The notes under the pieces: model-generated | Told to the model about the DNA's origin: nothing | The model's input: the letters and a program-made list of their open reading frames with translations, nothing else | The model's database searches: none | From: Rhodococcoides corynebacterioides | GTDB taxonomy: Bacteria > Actinomycetota > Actinomycetes > Mycobacteriales > Mycobacteriaceae | DNA length: 57,594 nt | Assembly: GCF_019834675.1 (NCBI RefSeq) | Contig: NZ_JABUBU010000020.1 | Span: forward strand, 1-57,594 | Reading direction: 5' to 3' | In this document: positions 1 through 43,080 of the stretch, piece after piece | Position numbering within the stretch: the first letter of the stretch is position 1 | Layout: every line of letters begins with the position of its first letter | Position numbers and translations under genes: made by a program

Positions 1-55
1 TGCATGGGGGTCGGGCCCCGGCAGCCCCTGACCGCCGGGGCCCGACCCCCATGCA
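1..55. terminator. Perfect 21-bp hairpin at the left edge
   Basis: Bases 1-21 are the exact reverse complement of 35-55, separated by a 13-base loop. The stem is very GC-rich and has no T-tract on either side. It lies beyond the NRPS stop and the second hairpin, so it could back up NRPS termination or end a convergent gene to the left. The element may extend past the window edge. Confidence 0.7.
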
Positions 56-57
56 CG

Positions 58-90
58 AGCACCCCGAACCGCAGTGCGGTTCGGGGTGCT
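58..90 (-). terminator. Hairpin terminator just after the NRPS stop
   Basis: Bases 58-73 and 75-90 are perfect reverse complements around a single central base. As RNA this would fold as a stem of about 14 bp with a 5-base loop. It begins 12 bases after the NRPS stop codon (103-105) and has no U-run, which is common for actinobacterial terminators. Confidence 0.75.
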
Positions 91-102
91 GGTCGTGCGC
101 TT

Positions 103-34335
<34,233 letters not shown>

Positions 34336-34740
34336 CCTCAAAGATCGTCGACGATCGCCGGTCCGGCGCACCGTGTCTCTCGGTACCCGGATTCCGACCC
34401 GGTCATGCGCGCGCCGAAGTGCGCACACGACCCGAACTGCAACATGGTCACATCGTTCCGTGGTCGAGTGCCGTTACCGCGGCCGTCTCGTGCGCGCCGC
34501 GTGGGCCGGGCCTCCTCCTCGTGCTCGTCGTCGTTCGACAACTGCCGGTCCGCATCGGCAGGACCGCCGACCGAGCCTACTCGAGCGCTCTCGACCACGG
34601 CCAATCGTGACATCACACGACGACACCGTGTCCGAGGGCACTCGACGCCCGTGAGACCACACGAACGCACTCCAGACCCTACCGCTCGGTAAGGCCGCCG
34701 TCGTTCCATCGGGAGACCTCACGATCGTCATTCGTTCGCC
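34336..34740. other. Gene-free region upstream of the NRPS
   Basis: These 405 bases separate the amidohydrolase stop from the NRPS start. The open frames here have composition unlike the neighbouring genes and no recognisable domains. The region should hold the NRPS promoter on the minus strand, but I see no confident -35/-10 pair. It contains two short palindromes, at 34622-34632 and 34680-34691. Confidence 0.6.
34680..34691. promoter_or_regulatory. Operator-like palindrome upstream of the NRPS
   Basis: TACCG-CT-CGGTA is a perfect 12-bp inverted repeat of the kind bound by TetR-type regulators. It lies 345 bases upstream of the NRPS start and about 50 bases past the amidohydrolase stop. A second palindrome, GACAC-C-GTGTC, lies at 34622-34632. 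Function is inferred from symmetry alone. Confidence 0.3.
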
Positions 34741-36228
34741 CTACGCGGACAGATGGGTGACCCGCCCCCCGGAGATCGTCGCGAGCACCGGAACCGACCG
34801 CAGATCCGCGTTCGAGAGCAGGTGGGGCCACTGCGCCAGCACGGTCAGATCGGCGGCCGATCCCACCGTCACCGCGTCGCGTCCACCGCACGCCGACCGC
34901 AGCGCCGCCGACAGCGGCAGCGCCTCGTCGGGCTCCCACGGCGGGCGGTCGTCGTCGGTCCGGTGCACGGCGTCGGCCACCGCGGCGCGCGGGTCGGGCG
35001 GCGAGACCGGGGCGTCGGACCCGAACTGCAGCGTCACTCCCTGCCGCTGCAACGAGCGGTAGGGATAGGCCCGCGACGCGCGGCCCGCCCACAGGACGTC
35101 GACGACGTCGCGATCGCTCATCGCGTGTTGCGGCTGGACCGACGCGACGACGCCGAGCTCGGCGAACCGGGCGAGGTCCGCCGGACGGACCTGCTGGGCG
35201 TGCTCGATCCGGGCGCCGACGGTGGGCAGCTCGCCGGTGCGCATGCGGGCCCGCACCGCCGCGACGGCGTCGAGCACCACGGTGTTGGCGCGATCGCCGA
35301 TCGCGTGGACCGCGGACGCGATCGAACCCGAGGCGGCCACGGTCATCAGCCGGACCAGCTCCGGCTCGTCGACCAGGAGCAGGCCGTGGGACTCGCCGCC
35401 GGCGCCGTCGTCGGGATACGGGTCGTGGCAGCACGCGGTCCGCGTGTTCAGCGATCCGTCGGCCATGATCTTCAGCGGGCCCATGCGGACCGTGCCGGCC
35501 GTGTCCGGCACCGGTTCACCGGTGCGCCGACCCGCCGCGACGCAGTGCTCGAGCCACGTCGACCACGTCGACGCGGTCACCCGCACCGCGGGCAGTCGGC
35601 GCGCGGCCCGACGCGCCCACGACGACCAGTTGTCGTCGTACTCGAAATCGAGGATCTCGGTGATGCCGCGCCGCGCCAACTCGTCGGCGCCGTCGAGCAC
35701 CTGCCGGTCCACCTCGGCGTCGTCGACCCGCGCGTCGAGGACGGCGAGCATGGCGATGGCGTCGTGATCGCGCAGGTAGCCGGTGGGATGGACCACGCCC
35801 AGCGCGTCCATCAGCGACGGCGACAGCCACACCGAGTGCAGGTCCATGCTCGTGACGGCGACGTGCACACCCGGCAGCGCCGCCTCGAGCATGTCCTTGT
35901 GCGGGGGCGTCGACCACAGCGCGGCGCGATACCCGTGGGCCCGCACGGCGGACCGCTCCCCCGACGCCACCAGGAGGTCGACGACGTCAACCGCGCTGGT
36001 CGCGTCGCCGACGTCGATCCGGCTGCGGGCCATCGACCACTGCGCCATGTGCACGTGCGCGTCGACGAAGCCCGGCAGCAGCACCCCGCCGGCGCCGTCG
36101 ACGACGTCCTCGCCCGCGGCGCTCAGCCGCTCGCCGGGAGCGGAGATCTCGGTGACGCGGTCGCCGTCGACGCGGACGTCGGACAACCCCTCCCGCGCGG
36201 GATCGACCCGCACCCGTTGCAGCAGCAC
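34741..36228 (-). CDS. YtcJ-like amidohydrolase in the ethanolamine operon
   Basis: A 495-residue member of the amidohydrolase superfamily (YtcJ / N-substituted formamide deformylase-like branch). Visible metal-site motifs are DAHVHM near the N-terminus, KIMADGSL mid-protein, HAIGD, EHAQ and SDAPV near the C-terminus. It should hydrolyse an amide or related C-N bond; the substrate is unknown. It is the last gene of the eut operon, 52 bases after eutC, so it may supply ethanolamine from an N-acylated or amide precursor (inference). The GTG start has no clear ribosome binding site, and a slightly later start is possible. Confidence 0.85.
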   Translation of the reverse strand: MLLQRVRVDPAREGLSDVRVDGDRVTEISAPGERLSAAGEDVVDGAGGVLLPGFVDAHVHMAQWSMARSRIDVGDATSAVDVVDLLVASGERSAVRAHGYRAALWSTPPHKDMLEAALPGVHVAVTSMDLHSVWLSPSLMDALGVVHPTGYLRDHDAIAMLAVLDARVDDAEVDRQVLDGADELARRGITEILDFEYDDNWSSWARRAARRLPAVRVTASTWSTWLEHCVAAGRRTGEPVPDTAGTVRMGPLKIMADGSLNTRTACCHDPYPDDGAGGESHGLLLVDEPELVRLMTVAASGSIASAVHAIGDRANTVVLDAVAAVRARMRTGELPTVGARIEHAQQVRPADLARFAELGVVASVQPQHAMSDRDVVDVLWAGRASRAYPYRSLQRQGVTLQFGSDAPVSPPDPRAAVADAVHRTDDDRPPWEPDEALPLSAALRSACGGRDAVTVGSAADLTVLAQWPHLLSNADLRSVPVLATISGGRVTHLSA

Positions 36229-36280
36229 GGGTGGAGACTGTAGGCGCGGGCGCCGGCGTCGACGCTGTAGGCCCCGATGC

Positions 36281-37006
36281 TCAGGTCAGCTCGCGGGACG
36301 AGTCCTTCAGGTCGACGCCGGATCGGCCCAGCTGCCGTGCCCCCGCGACCAGCGACGCCGCCACGCGCGCCGCGTGGTCGTAGGTCATGCCGCCCGGTGG
36401 GTGGATGTTGGAGATGCAGTTGCGCTCGGCGTCGCTGCGGCCCGGCCGCGGCCCGTGGGTGAGGTAGATCCCGAGGCTGTCGGCCACCGACAGACCGGGC
36501 CGCTCGCCGATGACCACGAGGACGGTGCCGACGCCGAGCGCCTCGCCCACGTGGTCACCGAGCGCCACCCGCGCCTGCGTGGCGACGACGGGCGGCGCGA
36601 TCGTGAACGTTCCCAGGGCGTCGGCGAGGGCGCGCGTGAGCCCGACGCCGTGCTCGGCGAGGGCCCGCGGGGACAGGCCGTCGAACAGGACGATCCCGAG
36701 CTCGGCGTCGGTGCGCGGCACGGCCGACAGATCGGCCGGCAGCCGCCCGAGGTCGGGGCGGCGCAGGTACTCGCTGCGGGACTCGGCGCGGCTCGACACG
36801 ACGACGGGGTCCCCGAGGCCGAGCTCGGCCAGGTCGGCGACGACGGCGTCGACGTCGAGGGGCATGTGGACGGCGTCGCGGGCCGCCGCGTGGGCCGCCT
36901 GGAACTCGAGCACCCGCGACGTCGGTAGCGCGTCGCCCGCCCGGCCGAGCCCGATCCGCGCCTGCGTCGTGAGCCGCAGGTCGGACCAGAAGTCGGGGGC
37001 GGTCAC
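36281..37006 (-). CDS. eutC: Ethanolamine ammonia-lyase small subunit
   Basis: A 241-residue EutC. With EutB it forms the adenosylcobalamin-dependent lyase that converts ethanolamine to acetaldehyde and ammonia. Family signatures seen are TQARIGLGRAGDALPT near the N-terminus, the GDHVGEAL stretch, ERPGLSVADSLG and a conserved RNCISNIHPPG near the C-terminus. The GTG start overlaps the eutB stop by four bases (GTGA), so the subunits are translationally coupled. An apparent longer open frame upstream only runs across eutB in another frame and is not part of the gene. Confidence 0.95.
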   Translation of the reverse strand: MTAPDFWSDLRLTTQARIGLGRAGDALPTSRVLEFQAAHAAARDAVHMPLDVDAVVADLAELGLGDPVVVSSRAESRSEYLRRPDLGRLPADLSAVPRTDAELGIVLFDGLSPRALAEHGVGLTRALADALGTFTIAPPVVATQARVALGDHVGEALGVGTVLVVIGERPGLSVADSLGIYLTHGPRPGRSDAERNCISNIHPPGGMTYDHAARVAASLVAGARQLGRSGVDLKDSSRELT

Positions 37007-38415
37007 GCCGGAGCCGCCAATGCACGCAGCGGCGAGGTGGAGGCGTCGACGGGGAGGACCCGGCCGGCGTCGTCGGTCATACCGAGTCGGTGCATCCACG
37101 CCTCGAACTCGGGCGCGGGTTTGAGTCCCAGCACCTGCCGGACGTAGAGCGCGTCGTGGAAGGACAGGCTCTGGTAGCCGAGCATGACGTCGTCGGCGCC
37201 CGGCACCGCGATGACGAACGCCGCCCCGGCCGCACCGAGGAGCGTCAGCAGCGTGTCCATGTCGTCCTGGTCGGCCTCGGCATGGTTGGTGTAGCAGACG
37301 TCGACGCCCATCGGCAGGCCGAGCAGCTTGCCGCAGAAGTGGTCCTCGAGGCCGGCGCGGACGATCTGCTTGCCGTCGTAGAGGTACTCGGGGCCGATGA
37401 AGCCGACCACCGTGTTGACCAGAAGCGGGTCCAGCGCGCGGGCCAGGCCGTAGGCGCGGGTCTCGAGCGTCTGCTGATCCACCGGTTTCCCGCCGGCGCC
37501 GAGGTGCGCGCCGGCCGACAGCGCCGACCCCTGGCCCGTCTCGAGGTACATCACGTTGTCGCCGACGGTGCCGCGGTGCAACGACTTTCCCGCCTCGTTC
37601 GCCTCGAGCAGCATGGGCACGGTGACGCCGAAACTGCGGTTGGCGCCCTCGGTTCCCGCGATGGACTGGAACACCAGATCCACCGTCACGCCCTTCTCGA
37701 TCAGGCCGACCGTCGTCGTCACGTGGGAGAGGACGCAGGACTGCACGGGAATCTCGAACCGCTGCCGGATCTCGTCGAGCAGGTACAGCAGATCGGCTGT
37801 GGCGGAGGGGGAATCGGTGGCGGGGTTGACGCCGATCACCGCGTCGCCGGACCCCATGAGCAGGCCGTCGAGCGTGGCCGCGGCGATGCCGTGCGGGTCG
37901 TCGGTCGGGTGGTTCGGCTGCAGGCGCGTCGCCATCGTGCCGGGCAGACCGATGGTCGTGCGGAACGCCGACGTCACCACCGCGGCCTTGGCCACCGCGA
38001 TCAGGTCCTGGTTCCGCATGATCTTGCTCGTCGCCGCGACCATCTCCGGCGTGAGACCGGGAGCGAGGGCGCGCAGGGTTTCCGCGCTGCCGGATTCCGC
38101 TGCGACGGTGAGCAGATGGTCGCGCAGGCCGCCGACGGTCAGGTGCGAGACGGCGCCGAACGCGTCGGCATCGTGCGCGTCGCAGATGAGCCGGGTGACC
38201 TCGTCGTCCTCGTACGGCACCACCTGCTCGTCGAGGAAGGTCTGCAGGGGCAGGTCGGCGAGAGCCCATGCGGCGGCGGCACGTTCGGCGTCGGATTCGG
38301 CCGCACAGCCGGCCAGACGATCCCCGGATCGCGGCGGTGTCGCCTTCGCCATCACCTCGACCAGCCCGTCGAAGGTGAAGGTGCTGCCGGCCAGGGACTG
38401 TCGGTACACGGTCAT
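37003..38415 (-). CDS. eutB: Ethanolamine ammonia-lyase large subunit
   Basis: A 470-residue EutB, the catalytic TIM-barrel subunit that binds ethanolamine and adenosylcobalamin. Recognisable stretches are KIMRNQDLI, GDAVIGVNPATDS, QSCVLSHVTTT, FQSIAGTEGANRSFG, YLETGQGSALSAGAH and NTVVGFIGPEYLYDGKQI. The length is normal for the family. The ATG overlaps the permease stop by four bases, and the stop overlaps the eutC start. No microcompartment shell genes are nearby, so this is the short catabolic form and needs cobalamin from elsewhere. Confidence 0.97.
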   Translation of the reverse strand: MTVYRQSLAGSTFTFDGLVEVMAKATPPRSGDRLAGCAAESDAERAAAAWALADLPLQTFLDEQVVPYEDDEVTRLICDAHDADAFGAVSHLTVGGLRDHLLTVAAESGSAETLRALAPGLTPEMVAATSKIMRNQDLIAVAKAAVVTSAFRTTIGLPGTMATRLQPNHPTDDPHGIAAATLDGLLMGSGDAVIGVNPATDSPSATADLLYLLDEIRQRFEIPVQSCVLSHVTTTVGLIEKGVTVDLVFQSIAGTEGANRSFGVTVPMLLEANEAGKSLHRGTVGDNVMYLETGQGSALSAGAHLGAGGKPVDQQTLETRAYGLARALDPLLVNTVVGFIGPEYLYDGKQIVRAGLEDHFCGKLLGLPMGVDVCYTNHAEADQDDMDTLLTLLGAAGAAFVIAVPGADDVMLGYQSLSFHDALYVRQVLGLKPAPEFEAWMHRLGMTDDAGRVLPVDASTSPLRALAAPA

Positions 38416-39830
38416 TCCAGGTCACGCTCCGCATCGGCCAGGGCGGCGAACTCCTCGTCCGGCGACGAGGCCACCAGACGGTTGCGGCTGTACAGACCGA
38501 AGTACGCCATGAAGGCGGCGAACACGACCAGGCACCACAGCGCCGCCTGACTGTCCACCAGGAAGGTGGCCACCACGGCGAGGGCCGCGACGACCAGCGC
38601 GAAGCCGGTGGTCACCGTGCCGCCGGGAGTCCGGTAGGGGCGCGGCATGTCGGGCTCGCGACGGCGGAGCACGATGTGGCTCACCATCATCAGAACGTAG
38701 CTGAGCGCGGCGCCGAAGACGGCCATGTTCAGCAACATCGAACCCTTGCCGGTGAAGGTCAGGGCGAAGCCGATGACACCCGGCACGATCAGCGCCAGCG
38801 TCGGCGCCTTGCGGGAGTTCACCACCGACATCGACTTCGGGAGGTAGCCCGCACGGCTCAGGGCGAACAGTTGCCGGGAGTAGGCGTACATGATGGAGAA
38901 GAAGCTCGCGACCAGGCCGGCGAGGCCGATGTAGTTCACCGCCGTCGCGGCTCCGCTGTCGCCCAGCGCCTCCACCAGCGGGTTGCCCGAGGACTGCATC
39001 GCGTCCGCGCCGCCGGCCCCCGTCACCAGGATCAGCATGGCGGCGGCCGTCACCAGCAGCACGGCCATGGCCGCGATGATGCCGCGCGGAACGTTGCGCG
39101 CCGGGTCCTTGGCCTCCTCGGCCGCCAGCGGAACGCCCTCGATGGCGAGGAAGAACCAGATCGCGAACGGCACCGCCGCCCAGATGCCCAGGTAGCCCAT
39201 GGGCAGGAAGCTCGACGCGCCCGCGGCGTCGGTCGGCTCGATGTCGGTGAGGTTGGCGGCGTCGAACATCGGCACCGCGGCGATCACGAAGATCAGCAGG
39301 CCCACCAGTGCGATGCCCGTGATGACGAACATGACCTTGAGCGCCTCGCCCACCCCGGCCAGGTGCACGCCGATGAAGATCGCGTACACGGCCAGGTACA
39401 CCCACCACCCGTCGGTGATGCCGAACAGCCCGAGCGACTCGACGTACGCCCCGATGAAGGTCGCGATGGCCGCCGGCGCGATCGCGTACTCGATGAGAAT
39501 GGCCGTCCCCGTGGCGAATCCGCCCCACGGGCCGAGTGCGCGCCGCGCGAAGGTGTAGCCGCCGCCCGCCGCGGGCAGAGCCGACGACATCTCCGCCATC
39601 CCCAGCACCATCGCCAGGTACATGCCGGCGATGAGCACCGCCGCGATCGCGAGGCCGCCGAAGCCGCCCTGCTCGAGCCCGAAGTTCCAGCCCGAGTAGT
39701 CACCCGACACCACGTAACTCACGCCGAGCCCGGCGAGCAGCACCCACCCCGCCGTGCCCGACCTCAGCGTGCGTTTGGCGAGGTAGTCGTCGGTGGGCTG
39801 GGTGTCGGGTCGGGGTTCCTTGACGGCCAT
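38412..39830 (-). CDS. eat: Ethanolamine permease (APC family)
   Basis: A 472-residue amino acid-polyamine-organocation transporter with about 12 hydrophobic segments. It is the first gene of the operon. The opening (GWVLLAGLGVSYVVSGDYSG) and the GGGYTFARRALGPWGGF stretch are typical of actinobacterial ethanolamine permeases. It would import ethanolamine for EutBC at the inner membrane. AGAAAGG lies about six bases before the ATG. It overlaps eutB by four bases. The start is divergent from the DUF559 gene, and the shared upstream region holds the 39918-39956 palindrome. Confidence 0.93.
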   Translation of the reverse strand: MAVKEPRPDTQPTDDYLAKRTLRSGTAGWVLLAGLGVSYVVSGDYSGWNFGLEQGGFGGLAIAAVLIAGMYLAMVLGMAEMSSALPAAGGGYTFARRALGPWGGFATGTAILIEYAIAPAAIATFIGAYVESLGLFGITDGWWVYLAVYAIFIGVHLAGVGEALKVMFVITGIALVGLLIFVIAAVPMFDAANLTDIEPTDAAGASSFLPMGYLGIWAAVPFAIWFFLAIEGVPLAAEEAKDPARNVPRGIIAAMAVLLVTAAAMLILVTGAGGADAMQSSGNPLVEALGDSGAATAVNYIGLAGLVASFFSIMYAYSRQLFALSRAGYLPKSMSVVNSRKAPTLALIVPGVIGFALTFTGKGSMLLNMAVFGAALSYVLMMVSHIVLRRREPDMPRPYRTPGGTVTTGFALVVAALAVVATFLVDSQAALWCLVVFAAFMAYFGLYSRNRLVASSPDEEFAALADAERDLE

Positions 39831-39873
39831 GGTGAGCCTTTCTCGCGGGGGGTGGTGGAACCGTAGGTGGGGT

Positions 39874-39891
39874 GTGTTGCGGGGGTGTTGC
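39874..39891 (-). promoter_or_regulatory. Direct GTGTTGC repeat upstream of the eut operon
   Basis: GTGTTGC occurs at 39874-39880 and again at 39885-39891, 11 bp apart, which puts both on the same helix face. On the operon's coding strand they read GCAACAC. The same half-site occurs in the inverted repeat upstream of the aldehyde dehydrogenase (43018-43036). A shared regulator is possible but unproven. Confidence 0.3.
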
Positions 39892-39917
39892 CGCGTGTTT
39901 CCCTGCGGTCGCGGTTT

Positions 39918-39956
39918 CGGTGCAGTACTCCACCGTGGAGGTGGACGACTGCACCG
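39918..39956. promoter_or_regulatory. Imperfect palindrome between eat and the DUF559 gene
   Basis: A 16-bp stem (CGGTGCAGT..TCCAC / GTGGA..ACTGCACCG) has two mismatches and a 7-base centre. A shorter perfect palindrome, CTCCAC-C-GTGGAG, overlaps it. It lies 51 bases upstream of the DUF559 start and within the upstream region of the divergent eut operon. It is closely related to the palindrome at 40849-40885 at the other end of the gene. It may be an operator or a mobile-element end. Confidence 0.6.
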
Positions 39957-40006
39957 AGAACGGTGCGGTTCGGAACTGCGCGGGCCGGTGCCGCGTCGAT
40001 CAGGTC

Positions 40007-40858
40007 ATGATCGAGAAGGTGCTCGCCCGGCAGGACGGCGTGATCACGGCTGCACAGGCACGCGAGGCCGGACTGACGCACCGGGTGATCGAGAGGCGGG
40101 TGAACTCCGGAGCCTGGCGCCGTGTTGCTCGGGGGCTTTACGTCGCCGTGGATCGACCGTTCACCGATGAAGCCCGAGCGCGGTGCGCCGTGTGGTCCAC
40201 CGGGTCCGGGGTGTTGAGCGGCGCCGGCGCCGCGTTCTGGCTGGGACTGACCACCTACCTCGTTCCCGTGATCGAGGTGACGGTGCCTCGCACGGCGTCG
40301 GGGCGGAGCGCCTCGGGGGTGCGCAGACGACGACGCACGCTCGACCCGGCCGACGTCGTCGAACTGCGAGGCGTTCGCGTGACACGGTTGGAGCTGACGG
40401 TGCTCGAGGCGTCGACCGTTCTGGGCCAACAACTCGTCGACCGCCAGTTGCAGCGCCGCGCCACTCTCCCCGCCCTTCGACGGGCGCAGGACCGCAATGC
40501 TCGCCGCCACGGCCATCGGGTGGCCGAGCGATATCTGCGCGCGGCGGAAGGCGGTGCCCGGTCGGAGGCCGAGCGGCTGGCGGTCCGCCTGCTCACCGCC
40601 GGCGGGCTGACCGGGTGGGAAGTCAACCACCCGTTCGGAGGCTATGTCATCGACATCGCATTCCCGGCGCTGCGACTCGCGATCGAGATCGACGGGTGGG
40701 CGTTCCATTCGGACAGCACCGTCTTCCATCGAGACCGGCGGCGCCAGAACGTTCTCGTCCGGCACTGGACGGTGCTGCGCTATATCTGGCACGACCTGAC
40801 CCATCGACCCGACGAGGTCCTCGCCGAGATCCGGCGCTTCGTGACTCGGGTGCAGTAG
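40007..40858 (+). CDS. AbiEi-like N-terminal / DUF559 (PD-(D/E)XK-like) protein
   Basis: 283 residues. The N-terminal 50 or so (VLARQDGVITAAQAREAG ... SGAWRRVARGLYV) match the winged-helix AbiEi antitoxin-type domain. The C-terminal 110 match DUF559, related to very-short-patch-repair endonucleases (LAIEIDGWAFHS, FHRDRRRQNVLV, VLRYIWHDL). It resembles many stand-alone genes in Mycobacteriales whose function is not established. I chose ATG 40007 because the AbiEi-like domain begins there; the frame is open back to 39872 but that part does not look like protein. The ribosome binding site is weak. The final Val-Gln-stop codons lie inside the downstream palindrome. It has no AbiEii toxin partner. 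Confidence 0.85.
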   Translation: MIEKVLARQDGVITAAQAREAGLTHRVIERRVNSGAWRRVARGLYVAVDRPFTDEARARCAVWSTGSGVLSGAGAAFWLGLTTYLVPVIEVTVPRTASGRSASGVRRRRRTLDPADVVELRGVRVTRLELTVLEASTVLGQQLVDRQLQRRATLPALRRAQDRNARRHGHRVAERYLRAAEGGARSEAERLAVRLLTAGGLTGWEVNHPFGGYVIDIAFPALRLAIEIDGWAFHSDSTVFHRDRRRQNVLVRHWTVLRYIWHDLTHRPDEVLAEIRRFVTRVQ

Positions 40859-40885
40859 TCCACGGTGACGGTGGACTACTGCACC
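40849..40885. terminator. Perfect 15-bp palindrome over the DUF559 stop codon
   Basis: 40849-40863 and 40871-40885 are exact reverse complements with a 7-base loop. The TAG stop of the DUF559 gene (40856-40858) is inside the left arm. The DUF779 gene on the other strand stops at 40892, so the hairpin can terminate both convergent genes. It is nearly the same sequence as the palindrome at 39918-39956. Confidence 0.75.
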
Positions 40886-40891
40886 GAACCG

Positions 40892-41418
40892 TCAGCCCTG
40901 CAGCGTCATACCCGGCACCGGGCAGGCGTCGACGGCCTCGGCGACGACGACGGACTCGTCGGGCACCTCGGGCCGCTCGCCCTCCTCCCACTGCGCCCCG
41001 GTGAGTGGGGGCTGGGAGGCCAGTGTCGACAGCTCGTCCTCGGTGAAGGCCCGGCCGCGACTGAGGAACCGCAGCCCCTCCGGCGTCTCGAGGGAGAAGC
41101 CGCTCCCCCGCCCGGGCACGACGTCGAGCACCATCTGCGTGTGCTTCCAGGCCTCGAACTGCGACCCGGAGATCCACACCGGCACGGCGTCGGCGTCCGC
41201 CGGAAGGTCGGGCGGCACCGTGTCCACGTCGGCGCGCAGATCGAGCAGGCCGAGCAGCACGTCCCGATCCCCGACGATGAATTCGCCTGCGGGGTAACAC
41301 ATCGGGGACGAGCCGTCGCAACACCCGCCGCTTTGATGCATCATCAGCGCGCCGTGGAGACCGCCGAGGCGACGGAGCAACTCCATCGCCCCGGCGGTGG
41401 CCTTCAAGCGGGGCAGCA

Positions 41419-41419
<1 letters not shown>
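40892..41419 (-). CDS. DUF779 protein coupled to the aldehyde dehydrogenase
   Basis: A 175-residue DUF779 protein. The family is characteristically encoded next to AcoD/ExaC-type aldehyde dehydrogenases, and its biochemical role is not established. The core is clear: GALMMHQSGGCCDGSSPMC, with vicinal cysteines, then VWISGSQFEAWKHTQ and LDVVPGRGSGFSLE. The clustered Cys/His residues suggest metal binding (inference). The C-terminal 45 or so residues extend past the usual core. The ATG overlaps the aldehyde dehydrogenase stop by one base (TGATG), so it is translationally coupled. Confidence 0.9.
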
Positions 41420-42942
<1,523 letters not shown>

Positions 42943-42976
42943 CGAAGAGCTCCTTCGTCGCTCGTGATCCGCCCCC

Positions 42977-43006
42977 GTGTTTCCCGGGGGCTGTGACCGG
43001 GAACAC
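42977..43006. promoter_or_regulatory. Inverted repeat in the aldehyde dehydrogenase leader
   Basis: GTGTT(T)CCCGG and CCGGGAACAC pair with one bulged base around a 9-base centre, 35-64 bases upstream of the ATG. It could be an operator or a leader hairpin. The position suits control of the aldehyde dehydrogenase operon. Confidence 0.35.
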
Positions 43007-43017
43007 TACGAAGCCGA

Positions 43018-43036
43018 CCGTTGCAACACCGTTGCG
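43018..43036. promoter_or_regulatory. GCAAC-N3-GTTGC inverted repeat upstream of the aldehyde dehydrogenase
   Basis: CCGTTGCAACACCGTTGCG contains GCAAC-ACC-GTTGC, about 80 bases upstream of the ATG, where an upstream activator would bind. Its GCAACAC half-site recurs upstream of the eut operon. The AcoR-like regulator at 47168-48424 is a candidate partner (inference). Confidence 0.4.
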
Positions 43037-43080
43037 TGCCTCGAGCACATGTCACCGCACGCCGTCAGCGCACGCCGCCA

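Noticed and set aside
34338..34709. Minus-strand 123-codon open frame upstream of the NRPS
   Set aside because: It has Arg/Gly-rich, disordered sequence, no recognisable family and no ribosome binding site; it fits a promoter region better.
34753..36243. Plus-strand open frame opposite the amidohydrolase
   Set aside because: It mirrors the real gene in another frame and lacks any motif.
36281..38434. 717-codon minus-strand frame suggesting an EutC fusion
   Set aside because: Only its C-terminal 241 codons are EutC. The rest runs across eutB in the wrong frame. GTG 37006 with the GTGA overlap is the real start.
39831..39920. Possible cobalamin riboswitch before the B12-dependent eut operon
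   Set aside because: The leader is short and shows no B12-box-like or multi-helix structure.
39872..40006. 45-codon N-terminal extension of the DUF559 protein
   Set aside because: It would translate through the 39918-39956 palindrome and does not resemble the family; ATG 40007 matches the domain start.
40007..40858. AbiE toxin-antitoxin pair
   Set aside because: Only the AbiEi-like N-terminal segment is present and no AbiEii nucleotidyltransferase toxin is adjacent.
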